DNA of 64,000 nt from Glycomyces sp. NRRL B-16210. Its GTDB lineage: Bacteria; Actinomycetota; Actinomycetes; Mycobacteriales; Micromonosporaceae. Below are positions 1 to 7,908 of this stretch, piece after piece (position 1 is the first letter of the stretch; every line of letters begins with the position of its first letter). The notes beneath the pieces were generated by a model. That model worked only from the letters and a program-made list of their open reading frames with translations. It was not told the DNA's origin and did not search any database. The stretch lies in the NCBI RefSeq assembly GCF_000719515.1, contig NZ_JOGR01000005.1, forward strand, positions 156,866 through 220,865, written 5' to 3'. The position numbers and the translations under genes were made by a program.

Positions 1-1
1 C

Positions 2-766
2 ACACCGGACGAACTCGGCCCCTCCACCGCCTGCCGCGTCCAGGCGCACCTCGGCGCGGGCCGCGCGGTCGCCTTCGACGTGGGCGCCGCCTGCGCCGGC
101 TACCTCTTCGGCCTCGGCCTCGCCCGCGACTGGCTCGCCGCCCACCCCGGCTCCGGCGACGCCCTCGTCATCGGCGTCGAGGTCTACTCCCGCTTCCTCG
201 ACCCCGCCGACCGCTCCACGGCCGTCCTGTTCGGCGACGGCGCCGGAGCGAGCGTCCTCGGCGCCGTCCCCGAAGGCGGCCTCGCATCGGTGCGCCTCGG
301 CTCCGACGGCACGCGCGCCGACACCGTCCTCATCCCCGCCGGAGGCAGCCGCCTCCCCGCCGGCCCCGGCACCCTCGCCGAAGGCGCCCACCACATCCGC
401 ATGGACGCCCCCGCCATCCGCCGCGCCCTCCCCGAGCTGTTCGACCGGATGCTCGCCGAGATCCTCGCCGAGCACCGGATCACCCTCGACGACATCGACC
501 TCGTCGTACCCCACCAGCCGAACCCGCGGACCCTGCGGATCTTCGCCGAGCACGCCGCGATCCCGTTCGCCAAGTTCGCCGTCATCGGCGAACGCCTCGG
601 CAACATCGGCGCGGCCTCGATCCCCACCGCGCTCGCCGCCGCCGACGCCGAAGGCCGCCTCCAACCCGGCGACCGCGTGCTCCTCATCGCGATCGGCGCC
701 GGACTCACCTGGGGCGCGACCTTGATCCACTGGACCGCGGCGAACCCGAGAAAGGCCCGAGCATGA
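2..766 (+). CDS. 3-oxoacyl-ACP synthase III (FabH-like), 5' end outside the window
   Basis: Thiolase-fold enzyme expected to condense an acyl-CoA starter with a carrier-bound malonyl unit in the cytosol. The visible 254 residues hold the full catalytic triad of KAS III: Cys in GAACAGY at visible residue 31, His in VVPHQPNP near residue 171, and Asn in GNIGAAS about 30 residues later; the closing strand GAGLTWGATLI precedes the stop. Compared with usual FabH length (about 330), some 80 N-terminal residues lie left of base 1. The frame is open from base 2. It overlaps the next gene by 4 bases (ATGA), so both are probably co-translated. Pairing with an acyl-CoA oxidase-like protein suggests a specialised acyl or polyketide-type pathway rather than housekeeping fatty-acid synthesis; that is inference. 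Confidence 0.85.
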   Translation, partial: TPDELGPSTACRVQAHLGAGRAVAFDVGAACAGYLFGLGLARDWLAAHPGSGDALVIGVEVYSRFLDPADRSTAVLFGDGAGASVLGAVPEGGLASVRLGSDGTRADTVLIPAGGSRLPAGPGTLAEGAHHIRMDAPAIRRALPELFDRMLAEILAEHRITLDDIDLVVPHQPNPRTLRIFAEHAAIPFAKFAVIGERLGNIGAASIPTALAAADAEGRLQPGDRVLLIAIGAGLTWGATLIHWTAANPRKARA

Positions 767-2598
767 CCACTGACGACAGCACCGACGACTTCCGCGAACT
801 CCTCGCCCACCCCGCCTACGACCGCCCTTCCGGGCTCACCGCCGAGCAGCTCCACCGGGACACCTACCGGCGGCTGCGGCGCCTGCGCTCCGCAGTCGGC
901 CCCGCCGCCGACCTCCTGGCCGACCGCGCCCGCCTCTGCGACCTCGCCTCCTGGACCGCGATCCGCGACCCCGCCCTCTTCCACGCCCTCCTCGTCCACT
1001 ACACCCTGTGCCTCAACGGGATCGCCAAGTTCGCCGCCGACCCCGCCGCCGCACTGGCCCGCCTCGAACGCGACGGCGACACCGGTGTCCTCCTCCTCAC
1101 CGAGGCCGGCCGCAGCGGCAGCCACCGCACGATCCGCACTGAGGCCCGCTTCGACCCCGCCACCGGCGAATTCGTCCTCCACACCCCGAGCGTGGACGCC
1201 GTCAAGTTCCCGACCGCCACGGCCGCCGACTCCCCGAAGACCGCCCTCGTCCACGCGCGCCTCATCACCGGCGGCGTCGACTGCGGCGTCTTCTGCTTCG
1301 CCGTGCCGCTCGGCGGCGGCCACGGCATCCCGCCGGGCCTCGTGATCAGCCCGGCCCCCGAGGTCGCGACGCTGCCATCGGACTACGCCGCCGTCGCCTT
1401 CGACCATGTGCGGCTCCCCTTCACCGCCTGGCTCAGCGACGGCGCGACCATCGACGAGGCCGGGCGCTGCACCGACCCGCTCGGCTCGCCCGAAGCGCGG
1501 CTGCGCCGCTCCATGAGCCCCGGCGCCGAGACCTGGCTCGCCCTCACCGCCGCCTCCGCGGGCATGGCCCGCGCCGCCTCCGCCATCGCGATCCGCTACT
1601 CGCTCACCCGCACGACTTCCGACGCCCTCGCCGCCGCCCGGCCGGTACTCGACTGCCGCAACCAGCACGTCGAGCTGCTCGGCGCCCTCGCCGACGCCCT
1701 CGCCCTCACCACCCTCACCGACAGCGCTTCGAAAGGCAGCGCCTCCGACGGCAGTGCTCCGACGAGCCCCACCGCAACCGACACCACGGAACCGTCCCGT
1801 CCCACCGCCGTCTGGGCCCCCTGGTCCGCGGTCGACCCGCTGCTGCCGCTGTTCAAAGCGGTCGCGGTGGACACGGCCGAACGCGTCGCGGCCTCCTGCC
1901 GCGAGCGCTGCGGCGCGCCGGCCTATGTGGGCACGCCGCTGCTCATGTCCTACCTCTCCGCCGCGCACGCCTACCGGTCCGCCGGAGGCGACAACACCCT
2001 GATCCGCCTCGACACCGCCCGCAACATGGCCGCGAACGCCGGCTACGAACCGCCCGCCGACGACCCGCCGCCCGCGCTGGACACCGGCGAGGACTTCCTC
2101 GACCTCGCCCGCTCCTGCGAGCACCGGCTCCATGCGCTTCTGCGCGACCGGCTCGCGGCGGCCCGCGAGGGAGGCGAGGACGAGTTCACCGCCTGGAACG
2201 ACCGGTCCGAGCTCGCCCTGGACACCGCCGGCGTCTACGCCGAGCGGCTGCTGATGGAGCGCTTCGCGGTCGGCGCGGACCCGGATCTGCTGCTCCTCCA
2301 CGGCGTCTCGTGGCTGCGGCGCCGCGCCGGCGCCCTCCTGCGCTGCGGACTGATCGGCCCGACCGATCTCGACACCGCCGAGAGGATCGCCCACGAGGCC
2401 TGCGACCGGTTGCTGCCCCGCGCCGCCGTGATGGTGGACGCCTTCGGCGTCGACCAGGCGTTCACCGGCACGTTCATGGCCGCCGACGACTACCTCTCCG
2501 CCTTCGCCGCCGAGTTCGGACTCCACGCGTCGCCGTGGGAGGAGCGGCCTGCCGACCGTGTCGTCCAACCCCGCCATGTGAACGTGCGCAACCGGTGA
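763..2598 (+). CDS. acyl-CoA oxidase/dehydrogenase-like flavoprotein
   Basis: Predicted 611-residue FAD enzyme of the acyl-CoA oxidase branch, which oxidises acyl thioesters at the alpha-beta bond. The clearest signature is the GGDNTLIRLDTARNM stretch at about residues 406-420, matching the GDN-then-arginine motif of the acyl-CoA oxidase C-terminal domain. The N-terminal half has the expected dehydrogenase-like sheet region. A Ser/Thr/Pro-rich insertion at about residues 325-347 is unusual and looks like a flexible linker between the central and C-terminal domains. The start overlaps the FabH-like stop by 4 bases. Substrate is unknown; a carrier-protein-bound acyl chain made by the upstream condensing enzyme is possible. 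Confidence 0.72.
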   Translation: MTTDDSTDDFRELLAHPAYDRPSGLTAEQLHRDTYRRLRRLRSAVGPAADLLADRARLCDLASWTAIRDPALFHALLVHYTLCLNGIAKFAADPAAALARLERDGDTGVLLLTEAGRSGSHRTIRTEARFDPATGEFVLHTPSVDAVKFPTATAADSPKTALVHARLITGGVDCGVFCFAVPLGGGHGIPPGLVISPAPEVATLPSDYAAVAFDHVRLPFTAWLSDGATIDEAGRCTDPLGSPEARLRRSMSPGAETWLALTAASAGMARAASAIAIRYSLTRTTSDALAAARPVLDCRNQHVELLGALADALALTTLTDSASKGSASDGSAPTSPTATDTTEPSRPTAVWAPWSAVDPLLPLFKAVAVDTAERVAASCRERCGAPAYVGTPLLMSYLSAAHAYRSAGGDNTLIRLDTARNMAANAGYEPPADDPPPALDTGEDFLDLARSCEHRLHALLRDRLAAAREGGEDEFTAWNDRSELALDTAGVYAERLLMERFAVGADPDLLLLHGVSWLRRRAGALLRCGLIGPTDLDTAERIAHEACDRLLPRAAVMVDAFGVDQAFTGTFMAADDYLSAFAAEFGLHASPWEERPADRVVQPRHVNVRNR

Positions 2599-2646
2599 CG
2601 CTCCGGCCATTGTGCCGGAGGCGATCGGCCCCTACGCTGTCGATAT

Positions 2647-2668
2647 CGACCGAAATCGATTTCGGTCG
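2647..2668. promoter_or_regulatory. perfect 22-bp palindrome, candidate operator
   Basis: The half-site CGACCGAAATC is followed directly by its exact reverse complement, 59 bases before the start of the secreted cellulose-binding protein. Its core (CGAAA..TTTCG) resembles the CGAA-N2-TTCG sites of LacI-family sugar regulators of xylan and cellulose genes in Streptomyces. Sugar control of the downstream gene is inferred; the palindrome itself is certain. Confidence 0.6.
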
Positions 2669-2726
2669 TACAAATCACCGAGGGGCCCCTCACGACTCGG
2701 CCCCGCCCGACAGACGGGAATCCAAT

Positions 2727-4004
2727 ATGGGACCGGCACTCCCCAAGCGACGCAGACGAACCCGAGCGATCGTCGCCGCGGCCGCGGCTACGGTGGTCGC
2801 CGCGGGCACCGCGATGCTCACCTTGACCTCCGCGGCGGCCGAAACCGCCGGCTGCGCCGTGGACTACCAGGTCACCGCGCAGTGGCCCGGCGGCTTCAAC
2901 GCCAACGTCGACATCACCAACCTCGGCGACGAGCAGCTCGACTCCTGGCGGCTCACCTGGGACTTCACCGACGGCCAGCAGCTCCAGCACGCCTGGAGCG
3001 CCGCCGCGACCCAGTCCGGCGCGCGCGTGAGCGCCGACGCCGCCGACTACAACCGGACCCTGGCCGCCTCGGCGACGGTGGGCTTCGGCTTCTCCGGCAC
3101 GTTCACCGGCGACCAGAACCCGGCCCCGGAGGCCTTCCGCCTCAACGGGGTCGAGTGCACCGGTGAGACCAGCCCGGTGCCGACCGACCCGCCCACCGAC
3201 GTCACCGAGCCCCCGACCGAGGAACCCACCGAAGAACCCACCGAGGACCCGACCGGCAACCCCGGCCAGGACGAGTGGAACCCGCCCTCGAACCTGGTCC
3301 AGCCCCTCAACGAGGTCTGGGCCCACGTCGAGGACACCTACAACCTGAACTTCCGCAACTTCGGCTGGGACCAGGTGATCGCCACCGGCGGCTCCATCAA
3401 CTACTGCGTCCGCTGGGACTCCCAGAACCCGGTGAGCGCCCAGACCCGCGACGCGATCGCCTCCAAGCTCCAGGAGCAGTACGACCTCTGGTTCGACCAG
3501 ATGGCCGGCTGGAACGACTGGCCCTACGACAAGATCGAGGTCAACGTGGTCGGCTGGGCCGCCTACGACCGCGACCTCCTACAGTGGAGCGACGACTCGG
3601 TCGACGTCTACATCGGCGACATCCGCGAGGACGCGCCGCAGTGCGCCGAGGCCTGCGGGCGCTTCTTCCATCAGGACGGGAACTACTCCCAATGCCCCGG
3701 CGGCGACGCGCGCCACTACGACCAGAGCCTGTGGCTGACCCAGGGCATGGGCGGCGGCGCGGGCGGCGACTGGGGCCAGCGCATGGGCCAGGAGTACTTC
3801 GTGAACTCCTTGAACTCCAGCCAGATCACCATCTACCTGCATGAACTCGGGCACACCTTCGGGCTCGACGACTTCTACGACTGGACCCCCTCGGGCCAGT
3901 GCTGCTTCATCATGAACGCGGGCTCCTCCTCGACCATCACCGAGTTCGACGAGTGGATGCTCCGCGACTGGTGGCGCCACCTCAAGTCCCGCTACGGCTA
4001 CTGA
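2727..4004 (+). CDS. secreted metzincin-like metalloprotease with cellulose-binding module (CBM2)
   Basis: Predicted exported 425-residue protein. Residues 1-38 form a signal peptide: KRRRRTR then a hydrophobic Ala-rich stretch ending TSAAAE. Residues about 40-138 are a family-2 carbohydrate-binding module bounded by two cysteines (GCAVDY and GVEC), with the usual Trp/Asn-rich strands. Residues about 140-185 are a Pro/Thr/Glu linker (PTEEPTEEP repeats). The C-terminal 240 residues carry HELGHTFGLDD at residue 372 onward, the HExxHxxGxxD zinc site of metzincins, plus several Cys. The start is the ATG after the palindrome; an upstream in-frame extension would run back into the preceding gene and lacks a signal peptide. 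The protein probably binds cellulose or plant cell wall and cleaves protein there; substrate is not known. Confidence 0.82.
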   Translation: MGPALPKRRRRTRAIVAAAAATVVAAGTAMLTLTSAAAETAGCAVDYQVTAQWPGGFNANVDITNLGDEQLDSWRLTWDFTDGQQLQHAWSAAATQSGARVSADAADYNRTLAASATVGFGFSGTFTGDQNPAPEAFRLNGVECTGETSPVPTDPPTDVTEPPTEEPTEEPTEDPTGNPGQDEWNPPSNLVQPLNEVWAHVEDTYNLNFRNFGWDQVIATGGSINYCVRWDSQNPVSAQTRDAIASKLQEQYDLWFDQMAGWNDWPYDKIEVNVVGWAAYDRDLLQWSDDSVDVYIGDIREDAPQCAEACGRFFHQDGNYSQCPGGDARHYDQSLWLTQGMGGGAGGDWGQRMGQEYFVNSLNSSQITIYLHELGHTFGLDDFYDWTPSGQCCFIMNAGSSSTITEFDEWMLRDWWRHLKSRYGY

Positions 4005-4017
4005 CCAAAGCGACAGG

Positions 4018-4048
4018 AAGGCGGCGGGCCGAGCGCCCGCCGCCTTTT
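4018..4048 (+). terminator. intrinsic terminator after the metzincin gene
   Basis: Perfect 12-bp stem (AAGGCGGCGGGC and its complement) with a 5-base loop, followed by a short T run. It begins 14 bases after the stop at 4004 and separates this gene from glpK. Confidence 0.85.
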
Positions 4049-4123
4049 CCGTGTCCGACGCCGCCCGCGCCCGGCCCTACCGCGACAATCGACCCGAACC
4101 GCTTTGACGATTTGGAGCGCATC

Positions 4124-5653
4124 ATGACCGACACGCACACCGGCCCGTTCATCGCCGCGATCGACCAGGGCACCACCTCCTCGCGCTGCATCGTCTTCGA
4201 CCGCGACGGGCGGACCGTCGCGGTCGACCAGAAGGAGCACGCCCAGATCCTGCCCCGACCCGGCTGGGTCGAGCACGACGCGGCCGAGATCTGGCGGAAC
4301 GTCCAGGAGGTCGTGGCCGGCGCGATGGTCAAGGCCGGGGCCGGCCACGACGACATCCTCGCCATCGGCATCACCAACCAGCGCGAGACCACCCTCCTGT
4401 GGGACAGGCGCACCGGGCGCCCGGTCCACAACGCCGTGGTCTGGCAGGACACCCGCACTGACGCCACCTGCCGCGACCTCGGCGGCGACCTCGGCCAGGA
4501 CCGCTTCCGCCGCGAGACCGGCCTGCCGCTCGCCGCCTACTTCGCCGGGCCCAAGATCGCCTGGCTCCTCGACAACGTCCCGGGCCTGCGCGACCGGGCC
4601 GAGGCCGGCGACCTCCTGTTCGGCACCATGGACTCCTGGGTCGTCTGGAACCTCACCGGCGGCCCGCGTGGCGGCGTGCACGTCACCGACGTCACCAACG
4701 CCTCCCGCACCCTCCTGATGGACCTCGAGTCCCTTCAGTGGAACGAGGCCATCGCCGCCGAGATGCGCGTGCCCCTCAACGTGCTCCCCGAGATCCGCTC
4801 CTCCGCCGAGGTCTACGGCCACGTCACCGGCGGCCCCCTCGGCGACCTCCTCGCGGGCGTGCCCGTCGCCTCCGCCCTCGGCGACCAGCAGGCCGCCCTG
4901 TTCGGGCAGACCTGCTTCGCGGTCGGCGAGGCCAAGTCCACCTACGGCACCGGCACCTTCATGCTCATGAACACCGGCGAGGCACCCATCCACTCCGAGT
5001 CGGGCCTGCTCACCACCGTCGGCTACCGCATCGGCGAGGCCGACCCGGTCTACGCCCTCGAAGGCTCGATCGCCGTCACCGGCTCCCTCGTCCAGTGGAT
5101 GCGCGACCAGATGGGACTCATCAGGAACGCCGCCGAGATCGAGACCCTCGCCCGCACCGTCGACGACAACGGCGGCGCCTATTTCGTGCCCGCCTTCTCC
5201 GGGCTCTTCGCCCCCTACTGGCGCTCGGACGCGCGCGGCGTCATCGCCGGCCTCACCCGCTACGTCACCAAGGCCCACATCGCCCGCGCCGTGCTCGAAG
5301 CCACCGCCTGGCAGACCCGCGAGATCACCGACGCCATGACGAAGGACTCCGGCGTCGCGCTCACCGCGCTCAAAGTGGACGGCGGCATGACCGCGAACGA
5401 GCTGCTCATGCAGTTCCTCGCCGACGTCCTCGACGCCCCCGTCGTGCGGCCCGTGGTCGCCGAGACCACCTGCCTCGGCGCCGCCTACGCCGCCGGGCTC
5501 GCCGTCGGCTTCTGGAACGGCACCGACGACCTGCGCGCCAACTGGCGCAAAGACGCCGAATGGACCCCCGACATGGACCCCGGCCTCCGCGACCGCGAAT
5601 ACCGCAACTGGCGCAAAGCCGTTGAGCGGACCCTCGGCTGGCAGAACGAATAG
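4124..5653 (+). CDS. glpK: glycerol kinase
   Basis: Phosphorylates glycerol to glycerol 3-phosphate with ATP; cytosolic FGGY-family kinase. The 509-residue length fits the family. The N-terminus has AAIDQGTTSSRCIVFD, the phosphate-binding loop, and residues near 250-330 hold the second domain with GDQQAALFGQ and a GTGTFMLMNTG segment. The ATG at 4124 is preceded by GGAG and gives the standard N-terminus; the frame is open further upstream but without family similarity. It is followed after 27 bases by glpD, so the two form a glycerol utilisation operon. No glycerol facilitator gene is visible next to it. Confidence 0.96.
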   Translation: MTDTHTGPFIAAIDQGTTSSRCIVFDRDGRTVAVDQKEHAQILPRPGWVEHDAAEIWRNVQEVVAGAMVKAGAGHDDILAIGITNQRETTLLWDRRTGRPVHNAVVWQDTRTDATCRDLGGDLGQDRFRRETGLPLAAYFAGPKIAWLLDNVPGLRDRAEAGDLLFGTMDSWVVWNLTGGPRGGVHVTDVTNASRTLLMDLESLQWNEAIAAEMRVPLNVLPEIRSSAEVYGHVTGGPLGDLLAGVPVASALGDQQAALFGQTCFAVGEAKSTYGTGTFMLMNTGEAPIHSESGLLTTVGYRIGEADPVYALEGSIAVTGSLVQWMRDQMGLIRNAAEIETLARTVDDNGGAYFVPAFSGLFAPYWRSDARGVIAGLTRYVTKAHIARAVLEATAWQTREITDAMTKDSGVALTALKVDGGMTANELLMQFLADVLDAPVVRPVVAETTCLGAAYAAGLAVGFWNGTDDLRANWRKDAEWTPDMDPGLRDREYRNWRKAVERTLGWQNE

Positions 5654-5680
5654 CATCATGGAGTAAAGAGGAGTGCGGCC

Positions 5681-7312
5681 ATGACGACTTTGCAGCGCGA
5701 CCCCCTCGCGGGGACCGACCCGACCGCCGACCGCTTCGGCGGCGTGCGCTTCACCGAGCGCCGCACCCGAGCCGAGCAGCGCGAGGAGCTGACCGGCGCC
5801 ACCTTCGACCTCCTCGTCATCGGCGGCGGCATCGTCGGCATCTCCACCGCCTGGCACGCCGCCCAGTCCGGACTGCGCGTGGCCCTCCTCGACGCCGGGG
5901 ACTTCGCCGGCGCCACCTCCTCGGCCTCCTCGAAGCTTCTCCACGGCGGCCTGCGCTACCTCCAGACCGGCGCGGTGCGCCTCGTGGCCGAGAACCACTT
6001 CGAACGCCGCGCCCTCACCCGCCAGGTCGCCCCGCACCTGTCGCGCCCGCTCACCTTCTACCTGCCGATCTACAAGGGCGGCCCCCACGGGGCCGCGAAG
6101 CTCGGCGCCGGCGTCTTCGCCTACTCCGCCCTCTCGGGCTTCGGCGACGGCGTCGGGCACCTGCTCAACCCCGCCAAGGCCCGCACGGCCGTGCCCGAGC
6201 TGCGCACCGAGGGCCTCAAGGCCGTCGCCGTCTACGGCGACAGCCAGATGAACGACGCCCGCATGGCCCTCATGACCGTCCGCGCCGCCGCCGAATCCGG
6301 TGCGGCCGTGCTCAACCACGCCCAGGTCACCGGGCTGCGCTTCACCCGGGGCCGGGTCAGCGGCGCCGACGTGCGCGACCTCGTGGACGGCGACGAGTTC
6401 GGCGTGAACGCCCACGTGGTCCTCAACGCCACCGGCCCCTGGGTCGACCACCTGCGGCGCATGGAGGACACCGGATCGGACCCGTCCATCCGCCTCTCCA
6501 AGGGCGCGCACCTGGTCCTCAAGCGCACCTCGCACTGGAAGGCCGCGCTGGCGACCCCGATCGACCGGTACCGCATCACGTTCGCGCTCCCTTGGGAGGG
6601 GATGCTCCTGCTCGGCACCACCGACGAGCCGTACGAGGGCGACCCGGGAGAGGTGTCGCCGAACCGCAAGGACATCGCGCAGATCCTCGACGAGGCGGGC
6701 GTGTCGGTGCGCTCGGCGCAGCTGCGCCCCGACCTCATCACGTACGCCTTCGCCGGGCTCCGGGTCCTGCCGGGCGGGCCCGGCGACACCGCGAAGGCCA
6801 AGCGCGAGACCGTCGTCAGCGAGGGCCGCGGCGGGATGCTCTCGGTCGCGGGCGGCAAGTGGACCACGTTCCGCCACATCGGACGGACCGTGATGCGCAA
6901 GCTCGCGGACCTGACCGGGTACGCGCTCGGCGCCGAGATGGAGCCGATGGCGAACCTGCCGCGGCACCTGCCGCTGCCGGGCATCGCGAACCCGCACGCC
7001 GTCGCGCACCGGCTGCTCTCGGACGGCGGCGCGCCGATCGCGGACCTGGGGGAGGACACCGCGCGCCACCTCGCGACCCACTACGGCTCGATCGCCTTCG
7101 ACGTCGCCCGCCTCGCGGGGGAGCACCCGGAGCTGGCCGAGCGCGTCCACCCCGACGCGCCCGAGATCTGGGCGCAGGTGGTCTACGCGCGCGACATGGA
7201 GTGGGCCCAGACGCCCGAGGACGTGCTGCGCCGCCGCACCACCCTGAAGATCCGCGGCCTCGACACGCCCGAGATCCGCGCGCAGGTCCAGGCGCTGCTC
7301 GACCGCAGGTGA
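5681..7312 (+). CDS. glpD: glycerol-3-phosphate dehydrogenase (FAD, respiratory)
   Basis: Oxidises glycerol 3-phosphate to dihydroxyacetone phosphate at the membrane and passes electrons to quinone. The 543-residue protein has the dinucleotide-binding motif LLVIGGGIVGISTA at about residue 46, followed by the GlpD hallmark SSKLLHGGLRYLQTG near residue 85 and a C-terminal DAO_C domain. The start has AAAGAGGAG a few bases upstream. It takes the product of GlpK directly. Its stop lies only 4 bases from the stop of the convergent ArsR-family gene, so no room remains for a separate terminator. Confidence 0.96.
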   Translation: MTTLQRDPLAGTDPTADRFGGVRFTERRTRAEQREELTGATFDLLVIGGGIVGISTAWHAAQSGLRVALLDAGDFAGATSSASSKLLHGGLRYLQTGAVRLVAENHFERRALTRQVAPHLSRPLTFYLPIYKGGPHGAAKLGAGVFAYSALSGFGDGVGHLLNPAKARTAVPELRTEGLKAVAVYGDSQMNDARMALMTVRAAAESGAAVLNHAQVTGLRFTRGRVSGADVRDLVDGDEFGVNAHVVLNATGPWVDHLRRMEDTGSDPSIRLSKGAHLVLKRTSHWKAALATPIDRYRITFALPWEGMLLLGTTDEPYEGDPGEVSPNRKDIAQILDEAGVSVRSAQLRPDLITYAFAGLRVLPGGPGDTAKAKRETVVSEGRGGMLSVAGGKWTTFRHIGRTVMRKLADLTGYALGAEMEPMANLPRHLPLPGIANPHAVAHRLLSDGGAPIADLGEDTARHLATHYGSIAFDVARLAGEHPELAERVHPDAPEIWAQVVYARDMEWAQTPEDVLRRRTTLKIRGLDTPEIRAQVQALLDRR

Positions 7313-7316
7313 CCGC

Positions 7317-7847
7317 TCATTCCCGCCCGGTGTCGGGGTGGATCGCCGTGAACATCGAGTACGGCTTGGCCCCGGGCCCGGGCTCCCAGGTCGTCAGCTC
7401 GTCGAACAGCACCTTGAGCCGCCGTATCAGCTCCTCGTACTGCTCCTCGTTGAGCCGCGGCCCCAGCCGCGCCGTGTAGACCTGCTTCGGATCGGGGACC
7501 TGCGCGATCTCGGTGCGGAAGACCTCCAGCATCGCCGTGGCCAGGTCCGACTGGAACTCGTCCCCGAGCCGCAGCGACCAGGACTTGCGGGTCGCCAGGT
7601 ACGGGATCTCGCGCGCGCCGCGGGCGCCGACGCGCTCCTCCTGCGGCGCGAGGAACCCCGTGTCCACGAGTTTGCGCACGTGGTGGAGCACCGTGGCCGG
7701 GTTCGCCCCGAGCCGCTGGGCGATCTCCTTGTTCGTCAGCGCATGGTCCAGGCACAGCCGCAGGATCCGCAGCCGCACCGCCGAGGCCACCGCCTTCGCC
7801 TCGGCCTCGGTGGCCAGCGGCCGGTCATCCTTCATGCCCTCTGCCAT
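7317..7847 (-). CDS. ArsR-type winged-helix regulator
   Basis: Predicted 176-residue DNA-binding protein. Residues about 15-75 are a winged helix with the recognition region LTNKEIAQRLGANPATVLHHVRKL in two adjoining helices; the C-terminal half has no recognisable metal-binding Cys cluster, so an organic effector is more likely than a metal. It is divergent from the MFS transporter gene, and a symmetric dyad sits between them over both promoters. The ATG at 7847 follows a TAGGAT box by 6 bases and no ribosome-binding site is seen, so the message is probably leaderless. Likely represses itself and the transporter; that is inference from layout. Confidence 0.82.
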   Translation of the reverse strand: MAEGMKDDRPLATEAEAKAVASAVRLRILRLCLDHALTNKEIAQRLGANPATVLHHVRKLVDTGFLAPQEERVGARGAREIPYLATRKSWSLRLGDEFQSDLATAMLEVFRTEIAQVPDPKQVYTARLGPRLNEEQYEELIRRLKVLFDELTTWEPGPGAKPYSMFTAIHPDTGRE

Positions 7848-7870
7848 GCGGTCATCCTAACGGCATAACC

Positions 7871-7906
7871 GATTGACTTTTCCCAACTGATTGGGAATAC
7901 TCAATC
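7871..7906. promoter_or_regulatory. two-tier symmetric operator over the ArsR/MFS divergent promoters
   Basis: Inner inverted repeat TTCCCAA-CTGA-TTGGGAA (7880-7897) and outer pair GATTGA (7871-7876) / TCAATC (7901-7906) share one axis at 7888.5. A TTGACT -35 (7873-7878) and AATACT -10 (7896-7901) with 17-bp spacing fit the MFS gene, so bound regulator would cover both boxes. Confidence 0.78.
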
Positions 7907-7908
7907 GC

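Noticed and set aside
184..2610. 808-residue antisense frame
   Set aside because: Gly/Val/Arg-rich shadow of two well-supported genes on the plus strand; no domain.
3998..7150. 1050-residue antisense frame across glpK-glpD
   Set aside because: Composition typical of a GC-rich shadow; glpK and glpD are certain on the other strand.
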